A stretch of 64,000 nucleotides of DNA from Chloroflexota bacterium (GTDB taxonomy: Bacteria > Chloroflexota > Anaerolineae > Anaerolineales > UBA4823), in contig JAKOUW010000096.1 of NCBI GenBank assembly GCA_029782365.1, positions 362,467-426,466 on the forward strand. The letters are read 5' to 3'. Shown piece by piece: positions 9,455 to 19,657 of the stretch; position 1 is the first letter of the stretch, and each line of letters starts with the position of its first letter. The notes beneath the pieces are model-generated. The model saw nothing but the letters and a program-made list of their open reading frames with translations. It ran no database searches and was not told the origin of the DNA. The position numbers were made by a program, and so were the translations under genes.

Positions 9455-11651
9455 AAACCTGCCTCCCCTCCCTTCCGCGCTGGAACAAACTCCACGCCGG
9501 GCAATGGAACATTTTAAGCTCTATTTCTTCGCCGCCATTTTACGCGTGCTCAGCCTGATTGCCACCCACACGCCAGCCGAAACAGGGCGCCAGCTGGAGG
9601 AAGAAGTGTTCGCCCGATTTCCATTCATGCTGGCTTACACTGAAGAATTGGCCTATTATGGGTTGGATGGTTTGACTCTTGACCAGGCGGAACGCTGTTG
9701 GGCTGGCTGGTTGGAACAATGGGAAGAAAGTGCAGCATTTCTGCCCATCCGGGCGCTGCGTTCCGCGGCCAATTTGGATTATGCCACGCTGCTGTTGCTG
9801 TTTGTCATTGGCCTCAACGAAGAGGACGCCCGATTTTCGAACCTTTTCCGCGCCTTGCAAGGTGGCCCTGAGGGCGATCACCCTGGCCCATCCCTGGCCT
9901 TGCTCAGCACCCTAGATTCATGGCCGGGCAGTTTTGCCAGCGGAGCAGATGGATTCAGCGAAATGAAGCGCGCCTTAAACCGCCTGCACGAACTAAACCT
10001 GCTCGAAATAAGCAACCCAACCGCGCCTCGCCTGGATTGGGTTTACCGGCCCCTGGGCATCTTGTGGGATGCACTGCACGGGGATTTGACGCCGTTCGAC
10101 CAGCCTGTGACAATCTCCACCTGGTGCCGAGCTGTCCCTATGCTGATGGCTCCCCGCTTGCAAGATCTTGTTTTGCCGGAGACTTTCCTCGCCGCTCTCA
10201 GCCGTATTCCAGCCCTGGTTACCCAGGGAGAACTGCAGACCATTGTTTTGCGAGGGCCCCAGCACAACGACCGGCAGTTGGTTCTTCAGGCTTTGGCTGG
10301 TTTGCTTGGCTTGGGCAGTCTGATGATGGATGAGTTTGCACCCTTTTCCGAAGAGCATTGGAAGATCGTTGGTTCATTGGCTATTCTGACAGGATGCATG
10401 CCCATCATTTCCTTTGAACTGGCCCCCGGTGAAACCGCTCAACTCCCCAATCTTTCCGGTTATTCCGGACCGATCGGGGTTGTCGCCGGACGGCAGGGTG
10501 GTTTGATCGGCCCGCGCGCCGAACGCCTGTTGGCCCTCAATCTTGATCTGCCTGACCTTCCTTCTCGGCGCCGCCTATGGAAAGCCGCTTTGACTGGCTG
10601 GCCTTGTTCACCAGATGTCATCCCAACTGCCGCAAGTTTACGTCTGACGCGTGGATCAATCCGCAGAGCCGCACGCCTGGCGCACACCGCCGCCTCCCTG
10701 TCTGGCCATTCGGAGCTGACCCCGGATGACATCCAGCAGGCTATTCGCTTGCTGAACCGCCAATCGCTGGAAACCCTTGCTCACCGCCTCGACAACCATG
10801 GCAGTCTGGCCGACCTGGCTGTGAATGAAGAAACCCGGCTCGAATTGGACAGCCTGCTCAGCCGGATCCGCCACCGCGAGCTCCTGGCAGGCAGTGTCGG
10901 TTCATCTCTGCGCGATCAGATAAATCCTGGGGTGCGCGCTTTATTCTCCGGGCCGAGTGGATCCGGCAAAACCCTGGCCGCTCGTCTCCTTGCGGCTGAG
11001 TTGAATCTCGATATTTACCGTATCGACCTGTCATCGGTGGTCAACAAATATATCGGTGAAACAGAAAAGAATCTCAGCCGCGTATTCTCGCGCGCAGAAG
11101 AATTGGATGTCGTACTTTTATTAGATGAAGGGGATGCTCTGCTCACCAACCGCACAGCAGTGAGCAGTTCGAACGACCGCTATGCCAATCTAGAGACAAA
11201 TTATTTGTTACAACGCATTGAATCATTTCACGGCATATTAATTGTGACTACGAATGCCAGCGAGCGCATCGACCAGGCGTTTCAGCGGCGGATGGATGTG
11301 ATCATCGAGTTTCATTTGCCAGATCCGGCCGAACGGTGGGAAATCTGGGTTTCGCACCTGCCAGAATATCACCAGGTCAGCGCGCCATTTCTAACTGAAG
11401 TGGTTGGTCGCTGTGCATTGAGCGGGGCTCAAATCCGGAACGCCGTTTTGCATGCCTCCTTGCTGGCCTTGCAGGCAGAGGGCGCTGTGAATGACGCATG
11501 GCTTTTCCAGGCGCTTCAGCGAGAATATCGCAAAGCTGGCGCTAATTGCCCGGTGAAATTCCAGCCGCCTGCCGCCAGCTTGCCTATCCTACCTAGCCGG
11601 CCTGCCTCTCAACCTGTGCTGCCTGGCGCAGATCACCAGGAGCTGGACTGA
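9444..11651 (+). CDS. AAA+ ATPase of the eCIS cluster
   Basis: Walker A 'FSGPSGSGKTLAARLLAAEL', Walker B 'VVLLLDEGDALL', 'NASERIDQAFQRRMDVIIEFHLPDPAERWEIW' sensor/arginine-finger region. Confidence 0.85.
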   Translation: MKPENLPPLPSALEQTPRRAMEHFKLYFFAAILRVLSLIATHTPAETGRQLEEEVFARFPFMLAYTEELAYYGLDGLTLDQAERCWAGWLEQWEESAAFLPIRALRSAANLDYATLLLLFVIGLNEEDARFSNLFRALQGGPEGDHPGPSLALLSTLDSWPGSFASGADGFSEMKRALNRLHELNLLEISNPTAPRLDWVYRPLGILWDALHGDLTPFDQPVTISTWCRAVPMLMAPRLQDLVLPETFLAALSRIPALVTQGELQTIVLRGPQHNDRQLVLQALAGLLGLGSLMMDEFAPFSEEHWKIVGSLAILTGCMPIISFELAPGETAQLPNLSGYSGPIGVVAGRQGGLIGPRAERLLALNLDLPDLPSRRRLWKAALTGWPCSPDVIPTAASLRLTRGSIRRAARLAHTAASLSGHSELTPDDIQQAIRLLNRQSLETLAHRLDNHGSLADLAVNEETRLELDSLLSRIRHRELLAGSVGSSLRDQINPGVRALFSGPSGSGKTLAARLLAAELNLDIYRIDLSSVVNKYIGETEKNLSRVFSRAEELDVVLLLDEGDALLTNRTAVSSSNDRYANLETNYLLQRIESFHGILIVTTNASERIDQAFQRRMDVIIEFHLPDPAERWEIWVSHLPEYHQVSAPFLTEVVGRCALSGAQIRNAVLHASLLALQAEGAVNDAWLFQALQREYRKAGANCPVKFQPPAASLPILPSRPASQPVLPGADHQELD

Positions 11652-14600
11652 TGCCTGCACAGCCCGCGCCAGCTAATCTTCAGCGTCGCCCAACACCAAT
11701 TCCTCAACGCCAGGAACGCCGCGGCGCTTCGCCTGGCGCGTCAACCATCCAATCTCCTCCACATCATCCTGCCGTCCGTGTGGTTAAGCCATCCTCTGGT
11801 GCATCTTCGTCCTCTTCTCCAGGTACACCATTGCCCGGTCCTCTCCGACTGAAAGCCGAACGCACCTTCTCTGCCGATCTATCCAACGTGCGCATCCATA
11901 CCGGCAGCCGCGCAGCCCAAATGGCGCGCGGTGTCGGAGCTCGAGCCTTTACCATTGGCAGTCATATTTACCTGGGGCAGGGCGAGCAGCCCACCGATGA
12001 GACTCTTGTCGCTCACGAGTTGGCGCACGTCTTACAGCAAAACAGCGCTGCCAACGTCCAGCGCTGGCCCAGAGACTCAGCGCTTCGCGACCAATATGAA
12101 AGTGAAGCTCATTCAGCGGCGTCCGCCGTTACCCAGGGCGGTTCATTCACGGTGAGCCAGCAGGTCTCCTCGCCGCGCATCCAACGCTGGGGCATTTCGG
12201 ATGTGCTTGATTACTTCGCCAATGCGGCCAATAATATCCCTGGCTTCAGCATGCTCACTTTCATTCTCGGCTTTAACCCGATCAATATGCGTTCGGTCGA
12301 GCGGAGCGCAGTCAATTTATTTCGGGCGATCATAGGTTTTATTCCAGGCGGAAATTTAATTTTTCAAGCCCTTCAGCGGCATGGAATCATCGATCGTGTT
12401 GGTGACTGGCTGCAGCAGCAGTTGAACAGCCTGGGCATGGCGGCCAGTTCCCTGCGCGCCGCTCTAGATCGGTTCATTGATTCACTCAGCCTGGGTGATA
12501 TCTTTCGACTGGGCGATGTCTGGGAGCGGGCCAAGCGTATATTCACTGAGCCGATCGATCGCATCATCAATTTTTTGGGCAGGCTGGTCGGTGATATTTT
12601 GCGGTTCATTCGCGATGCAATTTTACGCCCTGTCGCTCGCCTGGCTGAAGGCACGCGCGCCTATGACCTGATGCGCCTGGTGCTCGGTTACGACCCGATC
12701 ACTGGCGACCCTTACCCTCGCACCGCTGAAAATATGATTGGCGGTTTCATGCGGCTTATCGGGCAGGAGGAAAAATGGCGTCAACTGCAGGAATCCCGCG
12801 CCATTCCTCGCGCCTGGGCCTGGTTCCAACAGCAGATCAGCGCATTGATGGGTTTTGTCAGCCAGATTCCGCAGTTATTTCGCAACCTTTGGAATGTCCT
12901 GGAAATAAGCGACCTGCTGGATATTGGCAGTGCTTTTAATAAAATCCGCAGTATTTTCGGCGGTTTTGTCTCCAACTTCACCACCTGGGCGCTCAATGCC
13001 GCCCTGGAAATCATGAAGTTCATTTTCGAAGTCCTGGCGCCTGGCGCGATGCCGGTTTTGCGCCGGGCGTCTGCCGTGTTGGGTATCATCTTTCGCGATC
13101 CGATTCGCTTCGTGGGCAACCTGGTGCGCGCCGGCTTGCAAGGTTTCCGCCAGTTTATGGATAACATCCGCACACACCTGATCAACGGCCTGGTCGGTTG
13201 GTTGACTGGAGCGTTGGCAGGCGCCGGGCTTGTCCTGCCGACACGTTGGGACCTACGCGGTATTCTCTCTCTGGTTTTACAAATATTGGGCTTGACCTGG
13301 CAGAATATTCGCCAAAAATTGGTGCGTCAGATTGGCGAGACGGCGATGACAGCCATCGAAACCACGCTGGATATCGTCGTCACTCTCATTCGCGACGGCC
13401 CCGCCGCCGCCTGGCAAAAAATTCTCGAGCAGTTGGGCAACTTACAAGAGATGGTGTTTGGCATGGTGCGTCAATGGGTTACCCAAACCATCGTGGTGCA
13501 GGCTGTCACCCGCATTCTTTCCATGCTAAACCCGGCCGGCGCAGTCATTCAGGCCATTATCGCCATCTATAACACCATCATGTTCTTCCGTGAACGTCTC
13601 CAGCAAATCATCCAGGTAGCAGAAGCCTTCTTCAATTCGATTGCCGAGATCGCAGGCGGCAATATAGCCGCTGCGGCCACTTTCGTCGAACGCACAATGG
13701 CTCGCCTGGTGCCGGTGGTCATCAGCTTCTTAGCCCGTCTGATCGGCCTCGGCGGCATATCTGATGCCATTCGCCGCATCATTGACCGCATCCGGGCGCC
13801 CATCGACCGTGCTCTTGACCGTGTGGTTGATTGGATTGTCGGGCTGGCCAGGCGAGTGGTCTCCGCGGTCGTCAGCGGTGCGCGGCGGGCAGTTGCCGCC
13901 GTCACGAACTGGTGGCGTTCCCGCCGGCGCTTCAATGGGCAAGATGGCTCCGCCCACGAACTTTTCTTCCAGGGTGAATCGGGCTCTGCCCGATTGATGA
14001 TCGCCAGCGCCCCGGAACAGGTGCGCGCCTGGTTGGCTGCAGTGCGCAGCCGTCCCGAAAACGCCTCCAAACAGGCAGTCGTCAACCTGATCGTACAACA
14101 ACTGGACGACTTAGATGAGCTGGCGTCGGCAACTGCAGCGAACCGCCCGCCCGCCCGGCCTGTGAATGCTGAGACAGCCATGCAGACGATTGCCGCAAAC
14201 GCCTCGCAATTAATTTCTGGCACTGGCACCTATGGCAACGAAACGAACCCAATCCCGGTTACCGACTGGCGCAAATACGCCACAGCCAACTATGCGCCGT
14301 TGTATTTCGCCGGGCAGGCCAGTCAGGCCATCCCCCAAACTACCCTGCAGCGCGCTTACAGCAGCCAGGCCAGCAAAACAACGACGCAGGCGCGCGCCGC
14401 TGATAACGACTTTCGGGCGATCAACACTGCCACCGGTGTGCCTTTTGCCCAGATTCGCATCGAAATGTACCGCCCACACGAAAGAAAAGCGCTTCCGGAC
14501 GGCGGCCCCACCATTGGTCTGGACACTCGATACCAGATTCGTGTGGGATCTCTGCTCAAAATGAACCGGCCCGGAAACACCACCACTCCGGTCTTGAACC

Positions 14601-14881
14601 GCATTTTACGCCTGTATGGTTTTTACATGAGCAGTGAAGGAAAAGCCGGCGATCACACACAGGAGATGCAGATTGATGGCCCGAATGTCGTGGAGAATAT
14701 CTGGCCTCTAAATTCTGGCGTCAATTCCAGCGGTGGCTCATCTTTGGCAAGCGCTACCTTCACCATCGGCTCTATAACAAAGACTATGCCGGAAATCAAG
14801 GATGAAAGCCGCCGCACCGGCAGGGCTATGTGGTTTATCATTCGGGCTGTGCGTTCTGGCACCGACACAGTTGGTCCTTAA
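11651..14881 (+). CDS. DUF4157 (HExxH) eCIS-associated protein with long helical middle and HNH-like C-terminal motif; candidate effector
   Basis: TGATG overlap with the ATPase. 'LRLKAERTFSADLSNVRIHTGSRAAQMARGVGARAFTIGSHIYLGQGEQPTDETLVAHELAHVLQQ' is a DUF4157 signature. C-terminus has 'GDHTQEMQIDGPNVVENIWPLNS'. Confidence 0.75.
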   Translation: MPAQPAPANLQRRPTPIPQRQERRGASPGASTIQSPPHHPAVRVVKPSSGASSSSSPGTPLPGPLRLKAERTFSADLSNVRIHTGSRAAQMARGVGARAFTIGSHIYLGQGEQPTDETLVAHELAHVLQQNSAANVQRWPRDSALRDQYESEAHSAASAVTQGGSFTVSQQVSSPRIQRWGISDVLDYFANAANNIPGFSMLTFILGFNPINMRSVERSAVNLFRAIIGFIPGGNLIFQALQRHGIIDRVGDWLQQQLNSLGMAASSLRAALDRFIDSLSLGDIFRLGDVWERAKRIFTEPIDRIINFLGRLVGDILRFIRDAILRPVARLAEGTRAYDLMRLVLGYDPITGDPYPRTAENMIGGFMRLIGQEEKWRQLQESRAIPRAWAWFQQQISALMGFVSQIPQLFRNLWNVLEISDLLDIGSAFNKIRSIFGGFVSNFTTWALNAALEIMKFIFEVLAPGAMPVLRRASAVLGIIFRDPIRFVGNLVRAGLQGFRQFMDNIRTHLINGLVGWLTGALAGAGLVLPTRWDLRGILSLVLQILGLTWQNIRQKLVRQIGETAMTAIETTLDIVVTLIRDGPAAAWQKILEQLGNLQEMVFGMVRQWVTQTIVVQAVTRILSMLNPAGAVIQAIIAIYNTIMFFRERLQQIIQVAEAFFNSIAEIAGGNIAAAATFVERTMARLVPVVISFLARLIGLGGISDAIRRIIDRIRAPIDRALDRVVDWIVGLARRVVSAVVSGARRAVAAVTNWWRSRRRFNGQDGSAHELFFQGESGSARLMIASAPEQVRAWLAAVRSRPENASKQAVVNLIVQQLDDLDELASATAANRPPARPVNAETAMQTIAANASQLISGTGTYGNETNPIPVTDWRKYATANYAPLYFAGQASQAIPQTTLQRAYSSQASKTTTQARAADNDFRAINTATGVPFAQIRIEMYRPHERKALPDGGPTIGLDTRYQIRVGSLLKMNRPGNTTTPVLNRILRLYGFYMSSEGKAGDHTQEMQIDGPNVVENIWPLNSGVNSSGGSSLASATFTIGSITKTMPEIKDESRRTGRAMWFIIRAVRSGTDTVGP

Positions 14882-14944
14882 ACTCTCGTGTATTATTGGA
14901 TTTTCCCCTTGTATTTTGGAAGGATTATGTTATGATGAATATGT

Positions 14945-14979
14945 CGCCGCTTGACCTGCCCCCCTCAGGCCAAGCGGCG
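14945..14979. terminator. Hairpin between convergent genes (likely bidirectional terminator)
   Basis: cgccgcttgacctg ... caggccaagcggcg, 14-bp stem with one mismatch, between the stops at 14881 and 14987. Confidence 0.6.
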
Positions 14980-14986
14980 GCAACTT

Positions 14987-15874
14987 TTAAACGCTTTCCT
15001 CTTCGGCTTTCATCGCCTGGAATGCTTCGATCGCCACTTCCAGCATATCCAGGCTGGGCTGTCTGGTTGTCAGGCTTTGCAAAGCCAGGTTCGGACGAAT
15101 GAGCGCTTTCACAAATTGAGAATCCAGGTGATCAGCGGTCCAGCGAATATATTCATAAGCCACGCCAGCCAGCACAGGTATTAATAAGATGCGTGACGCC
15201 AGCCGCCAGGCCAGGGGCAGCGGGCCAAGCAAGGTGAACAAAATAATGGAAAGCAGCACAACGCTCAATAAAAAGGATGTGCCACAGCGAGGGTGTTCCA
15301 ACGGAAAGCGAGCGACCGATTCTGGTGTCAGCTCTGCTTGCGCTTCAAATGCATTAATCGTCTTGTGTTCCGCCCCGTGGTAGCCAAACACCCGCCTGAT
15401 TTCTTCCAGTTGACCAATGGCAACCATATATAAAATTAAAAGCACCAGCCGGATCAAACCTTCTCCCAGGTTCCCCAGCCAGGCTGCCGCTCCACCCAGG
15501 AATGCCAGCCAACTCTCGATCCAGTGCCCTGCCCAGGCCGGCAGCAAAAAGAACAGGCCGATGGCAAAAGCAAAAGAAAGCGCCATCGTCCCGAATAACG
15601 CCGGGCCTTCCAACTTTTCGTTTTCCCCGGTCTGCGTGTTTGCTGAAATCGTGATGGCGCGTGTCCCCAGGCTCAGCGCATCGTAAAGCAGTACCAATCC
15701 GCGCAAGAATGGCACACCGGCCCAGCGGCTGCGGTAGATTGCGCCTAGTTTTTCTTTGTGAACCACAATCCTTCGGTCTGGTGCGCGCATCGCAATCGCC
15801 GCAGCGCGCTTGCCGCGCATCATCACGCCCTCAATCACCGCCTGGCCGCCGTAACTCGCCATCCGTTCGGGCAT
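14987..15874 (-). CDS. DUF1385 family membrane protein
   Basis: 'YGGQAVIEGVMMRGKRAAAIAMRAPDRRIVVHKEKL' and 'YHGAEHKTINAFE', 'HPRCGTSFLL' are DUF1385 signatures. Confidence 0.9.
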   Translation of the reverse strand: MPERMASYGGQAVIEGVMMRGKRAAAIAMRAPDRRIVVHKEKLGAIYRSRWAGVPFLRGLVLLYDALSLGTRAITISANTQTGENEKLEGPALFGTMALSFAFAIGLFFLLPAWAGHWIESWLAFLGGAAAWLGNLGEGLIRLVLLILYMVAIGQLEEIRRVFGYHGAEHKTINAFEAQAELTPESVARFPLEHPRCGTSFLLSVVLLSIILFTLLGPLPLAWRLASRILLIPVLAGVAYEYIRWTADHLDSQFVKALIRPNLALQSLTTRQPSLDMLEVAIEAFQAMKAEEESV

Positions 15875-15876
15875 TC

Positions 15877-17253
15877 TTAAGCCTCCCCCACATTGTACAG
15901 GAAGTGGATGATCGCTTCAGTGCCCTTGCGCCAGGTGGGCAGGTGCAATTTTTCGTTCGGCGAGTGAGCATTGTCATCCGGCATGGAAAAGCCGGTGTTG
16001 ACCGATTCGACACCCAGGATGCGCTTGAACTGCACCACCACAGGCACTGAACCGCCTTCCCGCTTGAAGATTGGCTTTTTACCCCATACGGATTCAAATG
16101 CTCTCCCCAGAGCCTGGATATATTTCGAATTGCGGTCCGACATGGCCGCTGGGCCGCTGGCCATCTTGTCAAGTTCCCACCGCACGGCGGCCGGAGTGTT
16201 TTTCTGCAAATATTGGCGCAGAGCCTGGTGTACTTTTTCTGGGTCCTGGTTTGGCACCAACCGGCAGGAGATCTTCGCCATGGCCCAGGCTGGCAGTACG
16301 GTTTTCGAACCTGTGCCGGTGAAGCCCGAAAGCAGCCCGTTGATCTCCAATGTGGGCCTGGCTCCGACGCGCTCGGTCGAAGTATAGCCTTGTTCACCCC
16401 ACAGAGCCGGCGCTCCCGTGGCCTGCAAATACCAGTCATCGTAAACTGGCAGACGCCCCAGCTCGGCGCGCTCTTCTGCGCTTAAAGCCAACACATCATC
16501 GTAAAATCCGGGCAGGGCGATGGAGCCGTTCGCATGATGCATGCCGGCTATCAGTTCTGCCAGCGCCTGGGCTGGGTTCAACACAGATCCGCCAAACACC
16601 CCGGAATGCAAATCGTGGTCGGGGCCATACACCCTCAGCTCAAAATATGCCAACCCACGCAATCCGTAAACAATTGTTGGCAGATCTGGCGCCTGCATTC
16701 CCGAGTCCGGATTCAAAGCGACATCACATGCCAGCAGTTCTTTGTTTGCCAGCATGAATTCGTCAAGGGATGGTGAACCGATCTCTTCTTCACCTTCAAT
16801 CAAGAACTTGATATTTACTGGCAGGTCACCGCCCTGTAAAATCGACTCCACAGCATGCAATGTGACCAGCACCTGGCCTTTCATATCTGTGATACCGCGC
16901 GCGAAGATGTGCTCGCCCCGTATCGTCGGCTCGAAGGCCGGCGACATCCACAGTTCCAGCGGTTCAGCCGGTTGGACATCATAGTGACCGTAGACCAACA
17001 CAACTGGCGCGCCAGGTGTGTGCAAATAATCGGCATACACCACAGGGTGCAGGGCGGTTGCCAACACCTGCACATGTTCCAGGCCAATGGAGCTGAAACG
17101 GGTCGCCAGCCATTCTGCGGCGCGCATCATCTCAGCTTTGGCCTGAGGGTCGGTTGAAACGGACGGAATGGATGAAAGGGCAATCAAATCATCCAAGAAA
17201 CGTTTCTGGTTATCCTGAGCATAGGCAACCGCCTTGTTACGGGTAAAAGTCAT
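15877..17253 (-). CDS. M20 family dipeptidase/metallopeptidase
   Basis: 'VLVYGHYDVQPAEPLELW', 'IEGEEEIGSPSL', 'GGSVPVVVQFKRILGVESVNTGFSMPDDNAHSPNEKL'. Confidence 0.92.
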   Translation of the reverse strand: MTFTRNKAVAYAQDNQKRFLDDLIALSSIPSVSTDPQAKAEMMRAAEWLATRFSSIGLEHVQVLATALHPVVYADYLHTPGAPVVLVYGHYDVQPAEPLELWMSPAFEPTIRGEHIFARGITDMKGQVLVTLHAVESILQGGDLPVNIKFLIEGEEEIGSPSLDEFMLANKELLACDVALNPDSGMQAPDLPTIVYGLRGLAYFELRVYGPDHDLHSGVFGGSVLNPAQALAELIAGMHHANGSIALPGFYDDVLALSAEERAELGRLPVYDDWYLQATGAPALWGEQGYTSTERVGARPTLEINGLLSGFTGTGSKTVLPAWAMAKISCRLVPNQDPEKVHQALRQYLQKNTPAAVRWELDKMASGPAAMSDRNSKYIQALGRAFESVWGKKPIFKREGGSVPVVVQFKRILGVESVNTGFSMPDDNAHSPNEKLHLPTWRKGTEAIIHFLYNVGEA

Positions 17254-17310
17254 CGAATAGCTCCTTTATGAAAAGATCGAAAGCTAATTATAACCGATAC
17301 GCTTATCCCC

Positions 17311-17354
17311 ATTTTCCAAAAGCGACCGAGTTGAACCGGTCGCTTTTGGAAAAT
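17311..17354 (-). terminator. Strong intrinsic terminator hairpin downstream of the 710-aa minus-strand gene
   Basis: Perfect 18-bp stem attttccaaaagcgaccg / cggtcgcttttggaaaat with 8-nt loop. Confidence 0.85.
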
Positions 17355-17360
17355 AAAATG

Positions 17361-19493
17361 CTAATGGCTTTTTCGCCGAAGGACGGCGAAGCCGCCCAAC
17401 AACAAAGCCGCCAGTGTTGTGATCAACCAAAGCCAACTGCCGTTGGTATGTGCGGCGTTTAAAGATGCTAACTGCACATCTGTCGGGTTGGTGGCAAAAG
17501 TGTTATAAGCGCTCCACAGTGTCTCGTTGCCTGTGACCGCGCAGTTGTCAGCGGCCGCTCCAATCCAGAACTGGTACGTGATGGTGGCGCTGGAAATATT
17601 GGCAGGCATATTGCAAGTCCACTTGCCGGTGCCTGCGTTATATGTGCAGACGGCGCTGCCTGCCCAAGAGGTGCCGCCATTTGTTGACCAGCGCAGACAG
17701 ACTTTTTGCGTGGCGTCGGCGGTCGCCAGGGTCACATCCCACCCATAACCAGGGTTAATATGGCGATCCGGGCCGTTGGCTTTGAAGCTGATATATGGCG
17801 TACAGGATGGAAAGCTGAAAGCCGCAATCCTGGTATGCCAGGTGCTGCTGCCGTTGGGTGCTGGATAATATTCGTTGACGTACCAGAAAGTGCAGTTATC
17901 CACCGGGTCAACATTCATAGCAGAGTAATCGCCCCAGCGCGTGCAGGCTGCAAGGCCGCAGTTGAAATTCATATTTCCAGTGGAGGTCACGTCCGTCCAG
18001 GGCAGCATGACTGTTTCGCCTTGCCCCAGTGTGCTCAACGGGTCAGTTACCAGGCGGCCTGCGAAGCGGATTGAGGGCGTGTTTGTGCCATTCGATGCGC
18101 TGTAGCCAACTGCCGCATCACCCTGGTGATCAGCCGCAATGCTTGGCACCCAACGGTACAGACCATCTGATCCATTGGTGAAGAATTGTTCCTGCACCGG
18201 GGTTGTGTTTACTGTGCCGCTGGTGACGTTGATTTGCGCCCATTGGACAGCAGTCACCCCTGCCGCCGATACGCGGGTGGTGTGTGCTACCCACAGCGAC
18301 TCGTCCGCGCCGATATGTGTGTACTGCGCCTGCATCATCATCCGTTCACCCAAAGAATCCAGGCGAGTCGCTGTGCCAGGTTGAGGTATGACAGTGCCGG
18401 GAACGGTGTAACTGGTTTGGGTGACATTTGTCGGTCCGGTAAAGGTGGAGTTGGCTGGCGTCACCCAATCGGTGTGAAATTTATATACCTCGTACGCATA
18501 TAGGGTAGTCGATTCGGCCACCAGGAACTCGTCACGCCCGTCTGGCGGGCGTGTGCCGCGCAGCGTAGCCGGCAGGAAACTGAATCTTGCATTCGAGTTT
18601 GTATCGATAATAATTGAGGTTGCTGTGCCGCTTTCCAACTGCTGGCGGTTGAATGCCCACACCCGCACTTCTGCGAAAGTTAATGCGCTGTTGAACATGT
18701 TGGCAGTCATGTAGAGGGCGTCGGTCCACACACCCATTTTGGGATAATCAGGAAAAAAAACATGGCTGGCATCATCGCCTCGAATTGCATACAGGTACCA
18801 ACCGCCGTTCACCGGATCATTTGTCTTGGACACTGCGATGCACTCATAGAAAGGAGCCACGCTTGCACTGGTGAAGGCAAAATCGGCGATAATCCAGCGG
18901 TCGCCGATGGGGTCATACACCACCGTAGGGTCTCCCTCGTTATTGGCGTCGCAATAAGTGCCGCTGGCTGCCCCATTCCACAACTGGTTGAAACTGAACA
19001 ATGCCAGTTGAGTTCCGGTCTTGTTGTAAATGGCTACAGCCGTGTTGACCGCCGCAATGTAATGGCTGGGTCCGACATCCCCAACTGTGTCTGGCGGGAA
19101 ACCGCCGCCGCAGTTGGAGCCACCGCAGTTGTCATCTAATTTGATGCCTTCGAAATTAATCGTTGGCGTTGGCATATTCGGCGCCACCGGCGCGTCGATC
19201 TTGGTCGGCGCCAGCCCAGGCGGCGTTTTCAAGAACACCGGATCATTTAACCCCGGTTCAATATACGCCGGAGTGGGCACGTCTGGCAAACCGGCAACCG
19301 AACCATCTCTGTGAATTGCGACCACACTGGGGCCACTGCTGATATCTGTGCCAGCCAGCACAGATTGAGGCTGCGCAGTCTGGGCGCTGGCTATGTTTAC
19401 GACCGATCCCTGCATACTGAAAAGCAGAGTAAGGACCAGGAAAGCTTGAATGACAAACTTTCTTTGGTAGATATTGTGCCCTCTATGATTCAT
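17361..19493 (-). CDS. Secreted surface protein with C-terminal TM anchor
   Basis: N-terminal signal peptide 'FVIQAFLVLTLLFSMQGSVVNIASAQTA'. C-terminal 'SWLWLITTLAALLLGGFAVLRRKSH' resembles a sorting/anchor tail. Confidence 0.7.
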   Translation of the reverse strand: MNHRGHNIYQRKFVIQAFLVLTLLFSMQGSVVNIASAQTAQPQSVLAGTDISSGPSVVAIHRDGSVAGLPDVPTPAYIEPGLNDPVFLKTPPGLAPTKIDAPVAPNMPTPTINFEGIKLDDNCGGSNCGGGFPPDTVGDVGPSHYIAAVNTAVAIYNKTGTQLALFSFNQLWNGAASGTYCDANNEGDPTVVYDPIGDRWIIADFAFTSASVAPFYECIAVSKTNDPVNGGWYLYAIRGDDASHVFFPDYPKMGVWTDALYMTANMFNSALTFAEVRVWAFNRQQLESGTATSIIIDTNSNARFSFLPATLRGTRPPDGRDEFLVAESTTLYAYEVYKFHTDWVTPANSTFTGPTNVTQTSYTVPGTVIPQPGTATRLDSLGERMMMQAQYTHIGADESLWVAHTTRVSAAGVTAVQWAQINVTSGTVNTTPVQEQFFTNGSDGLYRWVPSIAADHQGDAAVGYSASNGTNTPSIRFAGRLVTDPLSTLGQGETVMLPWTDVTSTGNMNFNCGLAACTRWGDYSAMNVDPVDNCTFWYVNEYYPAPNGSSTWHTRIAAFSFPSCTPYISFKANGPDRHINPGYGWDVTLATADATQKVCLRWSTNGGTSWAGSAVCTYNAGTGKWTCNMPANISSATITYQFWIGAAADNCAVTGNETLWSAYNTFATNPTDVQLASLNAAHTNGSWLWLITTLAALLLGGFAVLRRKSH

Positions 19494-19657
19494 TTTCCGA
19501 CTCCTTCTTCATCTGAACGATTAGCTTCTCCAGCATTGGAAGATTAATGTGGAATAATACCATCTTTTTAGGCGCAATCAATGAGAATTGAATATGGCTT
19601 TCCTTTGGGTCTTCAGGCTCGCGGAGCTTTTCAGATAATTGTGATAAACTTTAACGA

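Noticed and set aside
13567-14229. 220-aa minus-strand ORF opposite the DUF4157 gene
   Set aside because: Composition typical of an antisense shadow (Ala/Arg/Ser-rich); no start signals.
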